From: Nymphaea colorata
Lineage: Eukaryota > Streptophyta > Magnoliopsida > Nymphaeales > Nymphaeaceae
Assembly: GCF_008831285.2 (NCBI RefSeq)
Contig: NC_045138.2
Span: 20,431,934 to 20,495,933, forward strand
Direction of reading: 5' to 3'
Length of the DNA: 64,000 nt
Shown here: positions 34,663 to 48,326 of the stretch, piece after piece
Layout of the letters: each line of letters begins with the position of its first letter
How positions within the stretch are numbered: position 1 is the stretch's first letter
The notes under the pieces: model-generated
Seen by the model: the letters and a program-made list of their open reading frames with translations, nothing else
What the model was told of the DNA's origin: nothing
Database searches by the model: none
Position numbers and translations under genes: made by a program

Positions 34663-36500
34663 TAAGCTTATGAAGAAATAATTAAAATTTATGTTAAATT
34701 TAAGAAAAGTGAAGCATCTAAGCATGTCCCTGGGACATTTTTGTAATGCGAAACCATGTTGCACATGATTTTAGCTTCACTAACTTTCATAAAATAGAAT
34801 ATTTATCTCTTATGGTCTTATTTATTGGGACACTCACCTTAGCATCATGTGCATGCATGTGTTGTGCTTTCTTCTTTTTTTTTTGTTCTTTCCCCCGAGA
34901 AACCTGACAATGTTGGTTTAACTTGTTCTATTTGTGGTTGAAGTGGTTGAACCACTGAAAGACTTCACTCTTTCCAAGTATGGGGATTTTCACTCCTTTG
35001 TTATTTGAATAATTTTTGGCACATCATTCAAGAGAAAAATGCATTTAAGAGGTGTTTGATGGTTTGGAATTTTGATTCAACAATGAAATTTCTAAAAGTT
35101 TAATTCCTCCTGAAATAAAATCATTCATGCTTTAGTTTTGTAATCAGAGAACAAAACATCTTATTTGTTTAAAAATTCTGATTTCTTAAAAAATGAACAT
35201 TTTGATTCTAAAATTTTATGGAACACTTTGTAAGTGTTTCATGATTGAGGCTAGTTTTAGGTTTCGACGAATATGTTATAAACTTTGAGACAGATTCATG
35301 AAATATATAAAAGGTGATCCAATTACCAAACGATCCCTTGCGGATCCAACCCAGATCTGCAACAGGACGACCTTTTCTTGAAAAATAGTATTACACTTTT
35401 TGCATGTGCTTCGGCGGTGGAGGACTGGAGAAAGGGAGATCTGCTTTGTTGGTATTTCGGTGGTCAACTGCTGCGGATCACAGGATCATAGGTGGGCCAA
35501 CCCGGTCCACATTATCCTTCATAAACAAGGCCACTTTAATTAAATGAGAAATTTAAATTGGTACTATTTCTTCAACCTAAAAGCCTGGGGTGCAAACTTT
35601 TTAGCTGTTATTTTACCAAAAAGAAAAAAAAAATCAAATAAGGGCTTACTTTGATAATTGCATCATAATAATGATTTGAATTAAAAAACATCGAATATGA
35701 ATAAAAATTTAGCATCCGACTAAAAAATAAGATCAAATTTGGATATGATGATTGATGAATGACATCTTATCAAATGTAGATTCATATTAAAATTGTGACA
35801 GCTATTTTCAGAGTTCCAAAAGGGGAATGTGCAGCCACATGGCTTGCTCTCCTTTATTGAAACGACGCGGTTCTTACTGAAACAAAGCCCCTCGGGAAAT
35901 TATTTACATGAAAATTCATTCGTAAGATTTTATATTTCATTAATGATTATAGAGGTGTTGTGATTTATAATTCTCGTAACGTGTCTGTCACCATCCAAAA
36001 CAAACACGTCTTAAAATACTAAACTCTTTTTAAAGCTTCCAACTCCAACGACGGGATGGAGAGGACTAGGGTATTGAAATATTTTCTTTTTCTCGATGAT
36101 TTTTGGCATTTTGGCATTTTTTTTAATCTAATATTATTTTGAGTTTTTAGAGGTTCACAACAACCCACCATTTGGAAAAGATTATCAAAAAAATGTTCAA
36201 AAAGACCTTTGTTTGAGTCGGAATTTTGTTGGATGGCGGGTCTCTTTCAATTTGATCGATTTGATCAAAGCACGGCGTCAAAACTATATCCCCTTCTACT
36301 TTTAAGATTTTAGTTTCATTCGAAGTATGCTTAATCTTATAAAACACCCTTTCATGCAACGTTCATTGAAAATGTGAAATATTATTTTTTAAAATTTTTA
36401 TATAAAACAAGTAAAATTTTATAAAATTATATTAGATTATTAAAATAATTAAAGGAAAAGCAAATCTCCGACGTCGCCATCGACGGCAAGTTACCAAACG
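34663..36500. other. Intergenic DNA upstream of the beta-galactosidase gene
   Basis: AT-rich, with no supported gene. ORFs of 60-70 codons have no recognisable features. I see no transposon ends with clear duplications. Confidence 0.55.
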
Positions 36501-36569
36501 CGATCCGAAAAATCCATGCTGAAAAGTTTTCTATGATCATTTTCTATTGTTTAATAAAATAATAATATC

Positions 36570-37104
36570 CGGATCTCTCTCTCAGTCTCTCTCTTACTTT
36601 TCTGATAAAAAAACCAACGTCTTGTATCAAACACACTGTTTAAAAAAGGAAAAACAAGACGCTTCCTTTCTTTTCTCTCTCATGCTCTTTCTCTCTCTAA
36701 ATGGCGGTGTGACCTCATCTAGCTGGCAACCAGATTATCTTCTGGTTGTGGGTCCCACGGGGTGGGACCACGAGTTCAGAGCGATAACAGGGACGTGCAC
36801 CAAATCACGGAGACTCCGCGTAGCAGGTGGGTCCTACCTGCACTCCATCCCTCCACGTCAGCGGCAGCGCGAAAAACAAGCAACGACACATGAACGAGAA
36901 GAGGCCGAAAAGGCTTCGAAATAAAAAGAAAAGCGGAGAGAAGCTTCTCCCCACCAAGCTCCATCCCCCAGTCTCCTTTCGTCTCTCTCTTCTCACTCTC
37001 GAGATTCTGCGTCTGCTTTCTCGCTTTCTCTGTGGAAGGGATTGTAGACCAATAAACAGAGGAAAGCGAGAGTAGTAGAAGAAGGAGAAGAAGAAGAGAC
37101 AGAA
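36570..37104 (+). promoter_or_regulatory. Likely promoter/5' leader of the beta-galactosidase gene
   Basis: Pyrimidine-rich tracts lie at about 36571-36600 and 36974-37001 (like the plant Y patch). A purine-rich GAAGAAGGAGAAG-type tract runs at 37065-37104 up to the start codon. An ATG at 36890 would open a long upstream ORF ending near 37075 if transcription starts that far out. The transcription start site cannot be fixed from sequence alone. Confidence 0.35.
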
Positions 37105-40100
37105 ATGCGGAAGATGATGATGGGGAGTGCTTCAACACTCTCCAGCTTCATCGTCCTTCTTGCTTTGATGATGGTTTTCTCGGCTACCACCACTCTAGGT
37201 TGGAACGTCACGTATGACCATCGATCTTTGATTATCGACGGACAGAGGAAGCTCCTCATCTCTGCCTCCATTCACTATCCACGTAGTGTTCCTGCGGTAA
37301 CCAGCCTGTGAACCGACTAGCTTAATGATGGTCTTTTTTGCCTTTTGTATTTTTCATTGATGAGTCTGCTGACGTACAAGTGTTCATGGACTAGTGGGGA
37401 GAGATGGGCCTTGTAATAAAGTGTTTTTTTTTTCCTCCACCATTGGTTACCTCTGTTCTTTCAGTTGGTGGATGAGTACTTCTTGATAGGGAGTCTAGTG
37501 GGGACATGGAGATTGGCTTCTTAATGTTATTTTCATAAATTTCAGATGTGGCCAAGCCTTATAGAGACGGCGAAAAGAGGTGGGATCGACGTGATCGAGA
37601 CTTACGTCTTCTGGAATGGACATGAGCCATCACCTGGAAATGTGAGTTTTGTTTGACTAAATCTTCTGATTTCTTTTGGATTTGCTTGTCTGTTTTGGTT
37701 AGTGTTATGGTTTTTGGGTTTTGCGGGAAGTGCAGTATTATTTTGGAGGGAGGTTCGACTTAGTCAAGTTCTTGAAGCTCATCCAAGCTGCCGGGCTATA
37801 CTCCATTCTTCGAATTGGGCCGGTCGTTGCTGCAGAATGGAATTTCGGGTCTGTCATTTCCTCCTTTTTTTCTTTTCTTTTCCTTCCTTTCCTTTTTCCC
37901 ATTCATAGGAACGATCCAGAAAGAGAAGGCAAGGAGCAGATATTTGCGTTACGACCACAATGTGCCATCATAAACTATCCCAGTTTCCTGAAAAACTGAT
38001 GCCTATAGAGGCCGTAATCGCTTTTATATTGACAAGTTCTCTACATTGTCCTTTGTGGCTAGGATTTTTGCACTTCACATTCCTGTGCTGGATGAATTCT
38101 TGACTCTAGAATGATTCCATCCATTCTTTTCTGCTAAACAATCTCCATCAAAACCAAACGACATGTTTCAATTGTATAGGTTCTGAAACAAGATCGTGGA
38201 TTTTCTATACTAGATTCTGCAATAAGATGTAATTACATTCTGTATGTCTTATGAACCGCGGTGTCCCTTGATTGAGATTTCTCATATGTTCTTCTGCCCG
38301 AATACTTTGCAGTGGCGTGCCTGTTTGGCTTCATTATATTCCTGGGACAATTTTTCGAACAAATTCTACTAACTTTGAGGTATGAGGGCTGTAAGAAACC
38401 TTTTTATCTTCTCTTCATTTCGGATTATAAAACCAGGTTTGGTTAGATTATAAAACCAGGTTTGATTTTTCAGAGTCACATGGAGAGCTTCACAACGTAT
38501 ATAGTCAATTTGATGAAGCGTGAGAAACTTTTTGCATCACAAGGAGGGCCCATTATTTTGTCACAGGCAAGAATTGATTCTGTTTCTGTTTCCATTTTAT
38601 ATGCATTATATCAAGGACTTTAGCGTCATTCCATTTGCTATGGTAACTCAAAGTGCTCCTTAGTTTCAGCTGCTATGATAGAGTAAAATGCATAGGTCGA
38701 AATTGCAGTCAACATATTGCCAATTTCATTGGCTAAAACGGAAATTTTTTGGACATTTTCTGTTGCTCATGAAGTTGCAGTTACCATTCGTTATCAGCAC
38801 ATCCTCTGCCTAATCAAGTGGCTGTTGGCTTTCATGGGATTGCCCTTAGATAAGTTGATTTTGGAAAATGACCATATCAAATGTTCCATATGAAGGAAAA
38901 TTACTAACACGATGCATCAACTATGTTAAATTTGTATGTTATGCAGGCATAAAACAGTTACCAAGAAATGTATGCAAATAGGGAACAGCATAAGTGAATG
39001 CTCAAAAACTAGGATAATCACTTGCGGTCATGTATCACTGATGCAATATTTCTTTGTGAATGACTGGAGGAAAGAACTCCTCAAGGATATGCTTATTGAC
39101 GCCTTGAATGGTTGTTTGAAGTTATGAGATTTCTGATTTTCTGCAAACCATTCATTGTGAAATGGAACAAAGCAATAAAATAGTTATCAACTTATGCTGA
39201 CTGTATTATACGGGATCTGGTCATATATGTGAAAAGAAATGGTACGTATAGAAAATTAAACCAAAAAAATACTTAAGCAAGCAATATTGTCAGACCATAT
39301 CCTGTAAATAAGTTCATGGTTACATCTCATGTGCACACTCTCATGCAAATTAAGCACCAAAAGTTCTAGAAATTCTGAATTACATGTGCAGAAACTCTCC
39401 ACAGGCACAAAGTTGGGTTTTACTCCAAACTAGCCTACAAGTGATGGGGCTCTTAAATCCAGTCAAATGAGAAATATCTTCTTTCATGAGAAGTAGAACA
39501 CATATAAGGTTTAATTCTTAATTATTACTTTTGGTTACTGATCTGCTAATGAGTTTGTGTTGTTGCGAGAGAGAGAGAGTGGCAGCAAAAAGTTGAAAGT
39601 TCATTACGTGACCCTAATCTCTATTAAGAGATTAGGGTTAGGGAAAATTACAAGAGAAGTCCACTAAAAATAATAAAACATTTAAAGAGATCCTCCCTAA
39701 CTTCCTAATATTTCAGAAAACCCCTTTTTGTATCTTTAACACTCCCCCTCAAGCTGGAGCATATATATCAATCATGCTCAGCTTGTTACAACATCTCAGG
39801 AAATCGCCTATGAGAAGAGCTTTAGTGAGAATATCTGCTGCCTGATCTTCTGAGGAGACGTGAATAGTGCTAACAATTCCTCCTTGAACTAAGTCCCGAA
39901 TATAGTGGCAATCCACTTCAATGTGTTTAGTCCTCTCATGGAAGACAGGATTGTTAGCGATATATGTAGCTGCCTTGTTGTCACAATACATCTTCATTGG
40001 GAGATTCACTGAGACACCCAACTCTACAACTAGTGATCTAACGCACGACATTTCAGCTGCAGTTTGAGCCATAGCCCTATATTCCGACTCAGCACTAGAA

Positions 40101-43100
40101 CGAGCCACAACATTCTGCTTCTTGCTCCTCCAGGAAATAAGATTACCGCCCACAAAGACACAAAAACCGGTAGTAGACTTCCTGTCATCTACAGATCCAG
40201 CATAATCAGCATCACTATACGCCTCGATGTCAACACATTCTTCTTTCTTGAACCATAGCCCCTTTCCCGGAGCTGATTTCAAGTATCTTACAATCATTAG
40301 AGCTGCATCCCAGTGAACTTTTCGGGGTTTTTCCATGAATTGGCTCAACTTATTTACAGCAAAGCTAATGTCGGGACGAGTGACAGTCAAATATAACAGT
40401 TTCCCTATCAGAGATCTGTAAGATCTAGAGTCAAACGGCTCTGAGTCATCATCATGTATATGAATGCGAGGATTCATGGGAAGTGTGGCAGGTTTAGCCC
40501 CCAATAGTCCTGTTTCCTGTAGAAGATCAAGAACATATTTCCTTTGAGACACTACAACTCCTTTATTACCACGAGCCACCTCAATACCAAGAAAATAACG
40601 AAGTTGTCCAAGGTCTTTCGTAACAAAGTGTTGCTGTAAAAACTCCTTTGTTTGAGATATCTCTTGATCATTTTCCCCTGTAAGAACAATATCATCCACG
40701 TAGACAATCAATATCACAAGTCCTGCTGAGCCTCGCTTGATAAACAATGAGTGATCAAGCTGGGATCGGCGAAATCCACACTTAGATAACACTTCAGTAA
40801 GCTTTTGGAACCATGCACGGGGACTCTGTTTGAGTCCATAAATAGCCTTCTTTAACTTGCATACCTTGGAACACTCCCCTTGTCGCTCAAAACCAGGTGG
40901 TTGCTGCATATAAACGATTTCAGAAAGGTCTCCATACAAAAAGGCATTTTTTACATCCAATTGAAAAAGAGGCCACTCTCGTTGGACAGCAAGAGAGATA
41001 ATCAAGCGAATAGTGCCCAACCGGGCCACAGGCGAAAAGGTCTCAAAGAAGTCAACACCATAAGTCTGAGAATACACTTTTGCGACAAGACGGACCTTGA
41101 ACCTTTCAACTGACCCATCAGAATGATACTTGATGGTGAATACCCATTGTGAGCCAACCACATCACAGCGTGTTGGGGGGTCTACCAAATCCCAAGTCTC
41201 CCGAGAAAGAAGAGCATCCATTTCCTCCTGCATAGCTTGTCGCCAACGTGGATCTAACAGGGCGTGATGGTGCGAGGACGGGATAACATGACTAGATAGA
41301 GCTTGATCAAACTGTACTAAGCGTGTACTCAGATGAGCAGTAGAGACAGAATTAGATATAGGATGTAAGGTACACTGTCGCTTGCCCTTGCGAATAGCAA
41401 TAGGGAGATCTGCTGTAGAATAATCATCACTTAATCCTGAGTCAGTCTTATCAGTAGAGCTTACCTCTTGAGACGATGCTGGTGGACGGTTGAGAGAGGG
41501 ACCTAGACGACGAGTGTAAACCAACAGAGGCTCAAGAAAACGTTCATGTGACCTAGGTTGAGATGATGGAAATGACTCAAGTGACACTGGTGGAATAGGA
41601 AGAGGTATAGGTGCATGCATCTCAGATGAAGAGGGACTTGACGGAGGGAAATAAGGACGAGACTCAAAGAAGGTAACATCCGTATTGATAATGTCTTTCT
41701 TGGTCAAGGGATCAAAGCATTTGTATCCCTTTTGATTGGGAATAATCAATAAAAATACATTTGATGGCTTGGGCAGCAAGTTTGCTTTTGTTCGGGCCTA
41801 GGATATGTGCAAAGCAAGTGCATCCAAAAACTTTGGGAGGTAAATGAAATAATGAACGCCCTAGATATAGAATTTGAATTGGAATACGGTCTTGAATGGA
41901 GGAAGAGGGTAATCTATTAATGAGGTAACACACAGTAAGAATAGCATCACCCCAAAAATAGGCAGGCATGTGAGAATGTAACATGAGGGTACGAGCTACG
42001 TTTAGGAGTTGCCGATGTTTGCGTTCGGCTACACCATTCTGTTGGGACGTATGTGGACAAGTATATTGAGGTCGAATTCCATGGTCGGCATAAAACTGAA
42101 GTAGAATGGAAGACTTGAATTCAAGAGCATTATCAGTGCGAATATTTTTGACAATGAGTCCAAACTGAGTTTTTATTTCCTTGATAAATTTTTGAAGAAT
42201 ACATATGACTTCAGATCTTTCCCTTAACAAGAAAACCCAACTGACTCTAGTAAAATCATCAACTAGAACAAGATAATATCGAAAACATGATCGAAAAGGA
42301 ACCCGACTAGGACCCCATACATCCACATGAATGAGATCAAAAGGACTCTGACTCGACGGACTCTGACTCGAAGGAAAGCTGCTCCGTATATGCTTGCCCA
42401 ACTGGCAGGCATCACATAAGAAGGACTCTGATGCAGGAATATCTGGAAACATGCGACGAAGTTTTGGTACTGAAGGATGACCCAGTCTGAGATGCCATTG
42501 GAAGGGAGAAGGCTTGGAAGGGACTGAAGATGCAGCAACATCAACTGGGATTGACAAAAAATAAAGGCCCTCACGCTCATGGCCGCCACCAATCATCTTC
42601 CCAGTTGGTAAGTCCTAAAAAGAACAAGAGTCAGATTCAAAAATGACTTTACATTGTAAGTCGATAGCTAGCTGTTTCACAGATATCAAATTAACAGGAA
42701 ACTGAGGAGCATATAGTACATGTGTAAGAGTGCCTAAACGTGGAAGGTAAATATCACCGCTACCCAAAACAGGAGACAACTTGCCATCAGCCAGCTTAAC
42801 ATGCTGTGGTGTAGAAAATCTGACAAATGATGAAAATTTTTGTGGTTGATTACAACAATGTCTAGAAGCGCCCGAGTCTATCATCCATGTCATACCTGGA
42901 TCAGCAGTAGGAGCACCAACAGAGAATGCTGAATCTACAACAGCGGCATTGGTAGATGTAGAGGCAGACCTCTGAGCAAGAACACGATCATATTCATCCT
43001 TACTTAGGTTAAGGGAATATAACATAGATATAGAAGGATCAGTAGAAGACTCAACCACAGATATTGTTGCCTTTGAATGAGTTGCTTGGGATGAAGAAGG

Positions 43101-46100
43101 ACCTCTGCTTGTGGTGATTCTACCTCCACCACGTCCAGATGAAACATTAGACCTGAGGTGAGGATGTTTGTCCCAACAACGATCCTCTAGAATCTAGATG
43201 ACCAATTTTGCCACAATAAGAGCACTGAAATCTGCCACGTCCAGCACCACGGCCTGTACCACGTCCCCTAGTGCCTCCAAAAGAACTAGGGCCCCGTCCT
43301 CCTGATATCACAAGTGCAGAGACTGGTGTGTCATGCGTAGTCTGAGAAAGAGTGGCTGCAAAACGACTCAGCCTATTATACGTGTCTGCTAAATCTGGAA
43401 GTTCACTGCCTGTTAGAATTTGAGACTTTGCCACAGAGTATTCTGAAGATAGGCCAGATAAAAACTTCGCCACCATACCAGTCTCAACGTGTGATGCATA
43501 ACAATGCTGGCAAGGTGGACGAAGAGCCTTTAACCGTTCATATGCAGCAGTCAAAGTAGCAAAATATTGGGATAGGTCCTGATCCCCTTGTCGAATGTTA
43601 CATAACTCCTCTTCTAGTTGTAGGATTTTGATTACATTAGTGGCATGCGAGTATGTCTTTCTCAAGAAAGACCACATATCCTTGGCCTTGGTATAATATG
43701 CAATAGTTGGGGCTATATGAGACTCCACACTATTCATAATCCAAGACATAACAATATAATTATCTTCATCCCACGCAGCATATATTCCTTTTTTCTCAAT
43801 AGGTTCATCCTCCTCAAGAATATATTTCTTCCTATGACCAGCCACCGACATTATGAATACCCTAGACCATATTTCATAATTTGAGCCATTAAGTTTCATC
43901 GTGGTTCCATAAGAGAATGAATTCCCAACCATCTTGTAGTCAGTAGACCCTTCAGATTTACTGTTTTCAGCCATAGTAAATAAAGAAGACCAGATTGACG
44001 CAAACGTTTAAAGAAAGAGGGCTAGGAAATTACTGTCACTTTAGATCTGGTTCAGCCGATGACAAAAAAATAAACAAGAATGAACTCCCAACGACTGAAG
44101 ACTGCTGCTCCCAACGACTGAAGACTGCTGCCACTTATAACAGCAGCTAGTTCTCATAAAACTTCCTGTCCACGTGTCAAAGAAATCCACAAAATCAAAC
44201 AAAAAACTTGTACTAAGGATCAGCAGCAGTCCTCACTCCTCACGCAGCCTTACTTTACTGAACTTGTATCCACGATCTATAGAAAAATTCTGATCATATT
44301 CAAAAAACTGAATTTATAAGCAGCATATAGACTCCACAAAGCATCCACAACACCTCACGCAGCCTGACTTTCCCGAAATTGTATTTACGATCATCACAAA
44401 CCACAGCGTCACACTACATCCACAATAGTCTGCTTCATACGACCAATATGAGGATCTGATTACGCCTTCCACATAGGCGTGATCAGGTCCTCCTTCACAC
44501 GGAACGCCCAACCCCTATTCCCTCACTGTCTCCTTATTGGGTGATAAGAGGGAATAAGGAGTAGCGATGACAAGAGAGAGGACGAAAAAGAAAGGAACTC
44601 ACTTGGCTGTTCGCCAGAAAGATTGTCGCCGAAGAAGATGGTCGCCGGAGAAGGTCACCGGAAAGCGCACCCTGCCGTCGACGCCCACACCCGCTCTGAT
44701 ACCATGTTGCGAGAGAGAGAGAGAGGCAGCAAAAAGTTGAAAGTTCATTACGTGACCCTAATCTCTATTAAGAGATTAGGGTTAGGGAAAATTACAAGAG
44801 AAGTCCACTAAAAATAACAAAACATTTAAAGAGATCCTCCCTAACTTCCTAATATTTCAGAAAACCCCTTTTTGTATCTTTAACATGTGTCTTGTAGCAT
44901 GTGCTGATCATATTATTTCCTCTTTTCCCCATAAGCCATGGTATTCAAACTCTATGTTGGTTATGCTTCCTCTACTGGAAGAAATAGAATGCAACTGGAG
45001 GACATGCATTAACTAGTTCTTAACCAAATAACGTTATAATTGACTTCAAAACTTTTTGGTACTGAAATTTTTGTAGATAGAAAATGAATATGGATACTAT
45101 GAACCATCTTATGGAGAAGGAGGGAAGAAATATGCAATGTGGGCTGCAAATATGGCTGTTTCTCAAAACACAGGTGTGCCTTGGATTATGTGTCAACAAT
45201 TCGATGCTCCTGATACTGTGGTGAGTTCTTTCGATTGGTGAACAAATATGTTGAAGGTATCTTGCAGATAGTATTAATTTTTCCTTAATGTTTGTCATTT
45301 ATGACTTTTAATTGATGCAAATTTGATATTGAAGCAGCTTTGTTGACAAGGTATGTTGTTGCCTTAAGTATATAAATGTTATACATTTTTATAATTTTGC
45401 TCATGAAATTAGGCCAAGTACTTTGCCACCTGATTTTATGCAGATGCAGGCCTTGGATTTTCTGGTTTATTTACCTAGTACCATGTTGCATTATTGCATA
45501 TATGCATCCGAGGCCGCTATTGCACTTCAAAATATCAATTTGCAGTTACAGTATAAGTTGTACACGAAAATGCTTGAACATTGACAACTCGAAAAGGAAC
45601 TATTTGAAAGCGCTGCAACAAGGACTCTCCTAGTTATGCATTTATATTGTCATCATTTCTTACTTCTGGATGTGATGTATGTTTGAATATAAATGTCTTG
45701 ACATCCAATAGATCTTGACCAACTTCTTGCCTAATACCACATTCTGTGAAATAGACTTTCCATTGTGTCCTAGTTGTTGAGGCTCCCTATTGATCAGAAG
45801 ATTCAGAACAAACATGGTTCATTGAGCCACTTTGCACTTTGTTTAAGGCAACAGAAACTTGTTACACTTTAATAATTTGTTAACTGTTATAAGAACAACT
45901 TGTTTATCTTTATCCTGAGATGATGACCATTTTGTTGATTCCTGCGAAACAAGATATCCATCTTTGCCAAACAATGTTCTGTACTGGAAAAGGATCAATG
46001 AGTCTGAAGGAAGTGGAAAAACGTCACTTGCTTATACATGCAGCACACACAATTATACTTACAGTATTACAACATTAAACGTTCAAACGAGAATGCAAAT

Positions 46101-48276
46101 GCATATAAGTTGGAAAGCAAATGGGATACCTTGTTTTTCAAGGCTTTTCTGCAGTAGAATGTTCTTGCAAGTGAATTGAGTAAATCAGGTGATGAGTTAT
46201 CTATGTACTTAAATGCTTCAATGGCATGCATATACAACTACATCACCTGAAAAAGACAGTTGAAGAGATGACCTGGAAAGGTGACTATTTATCTAAGTAG
46301 GAAGGACGAGAAGTAAGATCAAAGTCTAATCCGCATTACCTAGAATTATGTATTGCCCTCAGTAGCAAGTCCTGAACTTGTTGACCATCAGAAACCTAAT
46401 TAATTTTCCATACCAAAAACATATACATGCACAAGTGCACAAGAATGTCAATACGAAAAATAACTTCTATATGGAGCTGCAGGCAGAGAAGATGGACCAT
46501 GTTTGAACATACTAAAAGTATAGAGATAAACTAGTCCATAAATAAGGCCACAAAAGAGGCAGGGAATTCAAGGTTGTCAGGGTACTTGCAATTTTTGATA
46601 AAATTGACTATAAAATATTGTTTATATTTAAAATCACAAACCCTGAAATTATATAAAAAAAAGAGTTGAATGTTAGATGAACTGCAAACTCCATTCTTCA
46701 AGGACAAGTGCTGCTAGCAGCAGTGCCAAAAAGCATTTGCCATGAACAGAGCTGGTGGAGATGAGTGTCCAGTTAATGTAGGTTTTTGGTAGAAGATAAA
46801 TCTGGTAATGCATGATTTGGATCACATACATGTGAACCAATAGGAAGTAGGAACAAGAAGTTTAAATCCAAACGTGGGAGTGTGAAAATTCTCTTGAAGA
46901 GCAAATTTGGATTGCATGATGATGTCACTTGCAGCTTAGTTTGCTCATTTTGACCAGTGCCAAAAGCACTGTACTTGAGAGCTCATGGAAAATTAAGCCT
47001 GTATTCAATGCAACAGATGTTGATTTACCTTTTTTCTTGTTTAATGACCTTTTCATTCAGTTTAAGTTAATAAGAAATTTGCTCTTGACTGGATCAAAAT
47101 TCAATTTTCAACTTCGGCATAGTGTTCAATTTAATTTTAAATAATTCTTAGTGTTTATGGTCAGTGGTCGAGGATGTCATTAGTTCCTAGATCAACAAGT
47201 TTGAGTACTCCATTGACCCTGATGGGAGCAGCGAGCTCTAGGACCTTCAAGTTGAAGGTCAAGAGTTCGATACTCTGGTGGGTCTTTTGGAATAAATTGG
47301 TAAGTGTCTGTTAATCAGCAACTTGCCAGTGACAAGGAAAAACAGGTGCACACTTGGGCTGCCTTCTGCCCAACTACAGCCCAAGTCATTGTCTTGTTAG
47401 ACATCCAACCACCAAATTAACTTAACATACATACTCATATTACATGTATAAGAACATCAGGATTTTCCTGGTAAACAATTTGTGTCTGATGCAAGTCCAG
47501 CATCAAACTGAAGTTTGTGCTGTATGCAGAGTCATCAGCACTTTCAGTTTTTAACTGATGAAGAAAATAAAAAAAGCGAGTCCACACAGGCTTCATTATA
47601 TGAAATATTTCACTAATATCGTTGAACAATCGATATTCATAAAAGAATTACTTGCTTAGAATAGTTTGTTAGTGTTGACAAACATGAATAAGCAAGTAAC
47701 CAATCGACCATTGGAAAAATTTTAACTTAGTGTGTGTGCTCATGATCATGGGGAGTAAGGTTCACTTTCATGGTACTTGAAAGACAACATATCTTATTTT
47801 GGACTGAAACCTTAAACATAACCTAATCTGATTTTGGACAACAAATTCTGTCTTTAAACACTGAAAGGTTCTCTATACGTGCTAGAGAACACATCCTATG
47901 CATATCAAGGTGTTTCTATTATCTTCTGGTGGATATTGAGCAGTTTTTCTCTTTTTTCTTTTATTTTACCTTTCTCTTTTGCTCTTGATGTTTTTTAGCA
48001 TTAAGGTTTGCTAATGCAGTCTCATGTGTTGTTTGGAACTATATTTGCAAATTTAAAAGGGCAGACATAAAAAATACCTTGGATTCTATTACTTTTGTAA
48101 AAGTACAATGAGAAAGTATTAAGAATCCCTTTATTTAAAAGTCCAACTGTTTAAAATATTTTGCTTTGTTTGTAGTAAACCTTTCTATACTTTGTGTTGG
48201 TAATACATGATTTGAATTGAACTCGTTAGAGACGACAAAAGATTGGTATAATTCATTGTCATCCACCAATTCTTTT

Positions 48277-48326
<50 letters not shown>

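Larger units (their letters stand above)
39561..44885 (-). mobile_element. Ty1/copia LTR retrotransposon, full-length structure, antisense in host intron
   Basis: This 5,325-bp element runs antisense to the beta-galactosidase gene. It has 181-bp LTRs at 39561-39741 and 44705-44885, differing at two positions. It is flanked by a perfect 5-bp duplication TGTGT (39556-39560 and 44886-44890). The order on the minus strand is LTR, PBS, gag, protease, integrase, reverse transcriptase/RNase H, polypurine tract, LTR. Integrase before RT defines copia. The coding region is broken by a frameshift in the gag zinc knuckle, an in-frame stop after the protease and a frameshift between integrase and RT, so this copy is probably not autonomous. 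Confidence 0.96.
38567..45076 (+). other. Beta-galactosidase intron 5: GC-AG intron hosting a copia element
   Basis: The intron starts gcaaga after ...CACAG (38566) and ends ttgtag before ATAGAAAATGAA. GC-AG introns with AG|GCAAG donors are a known minor class spliced by the U2 spliceosome. No GT donor nearby keeps the [14 protein letters not shown] join. The intron is 6,510 bp, of which 5,325 bp is the Ty1/copia insertion plus a 5-bp target duplication; before insertion it was about 1.2 kb. Confidence 0.85.
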
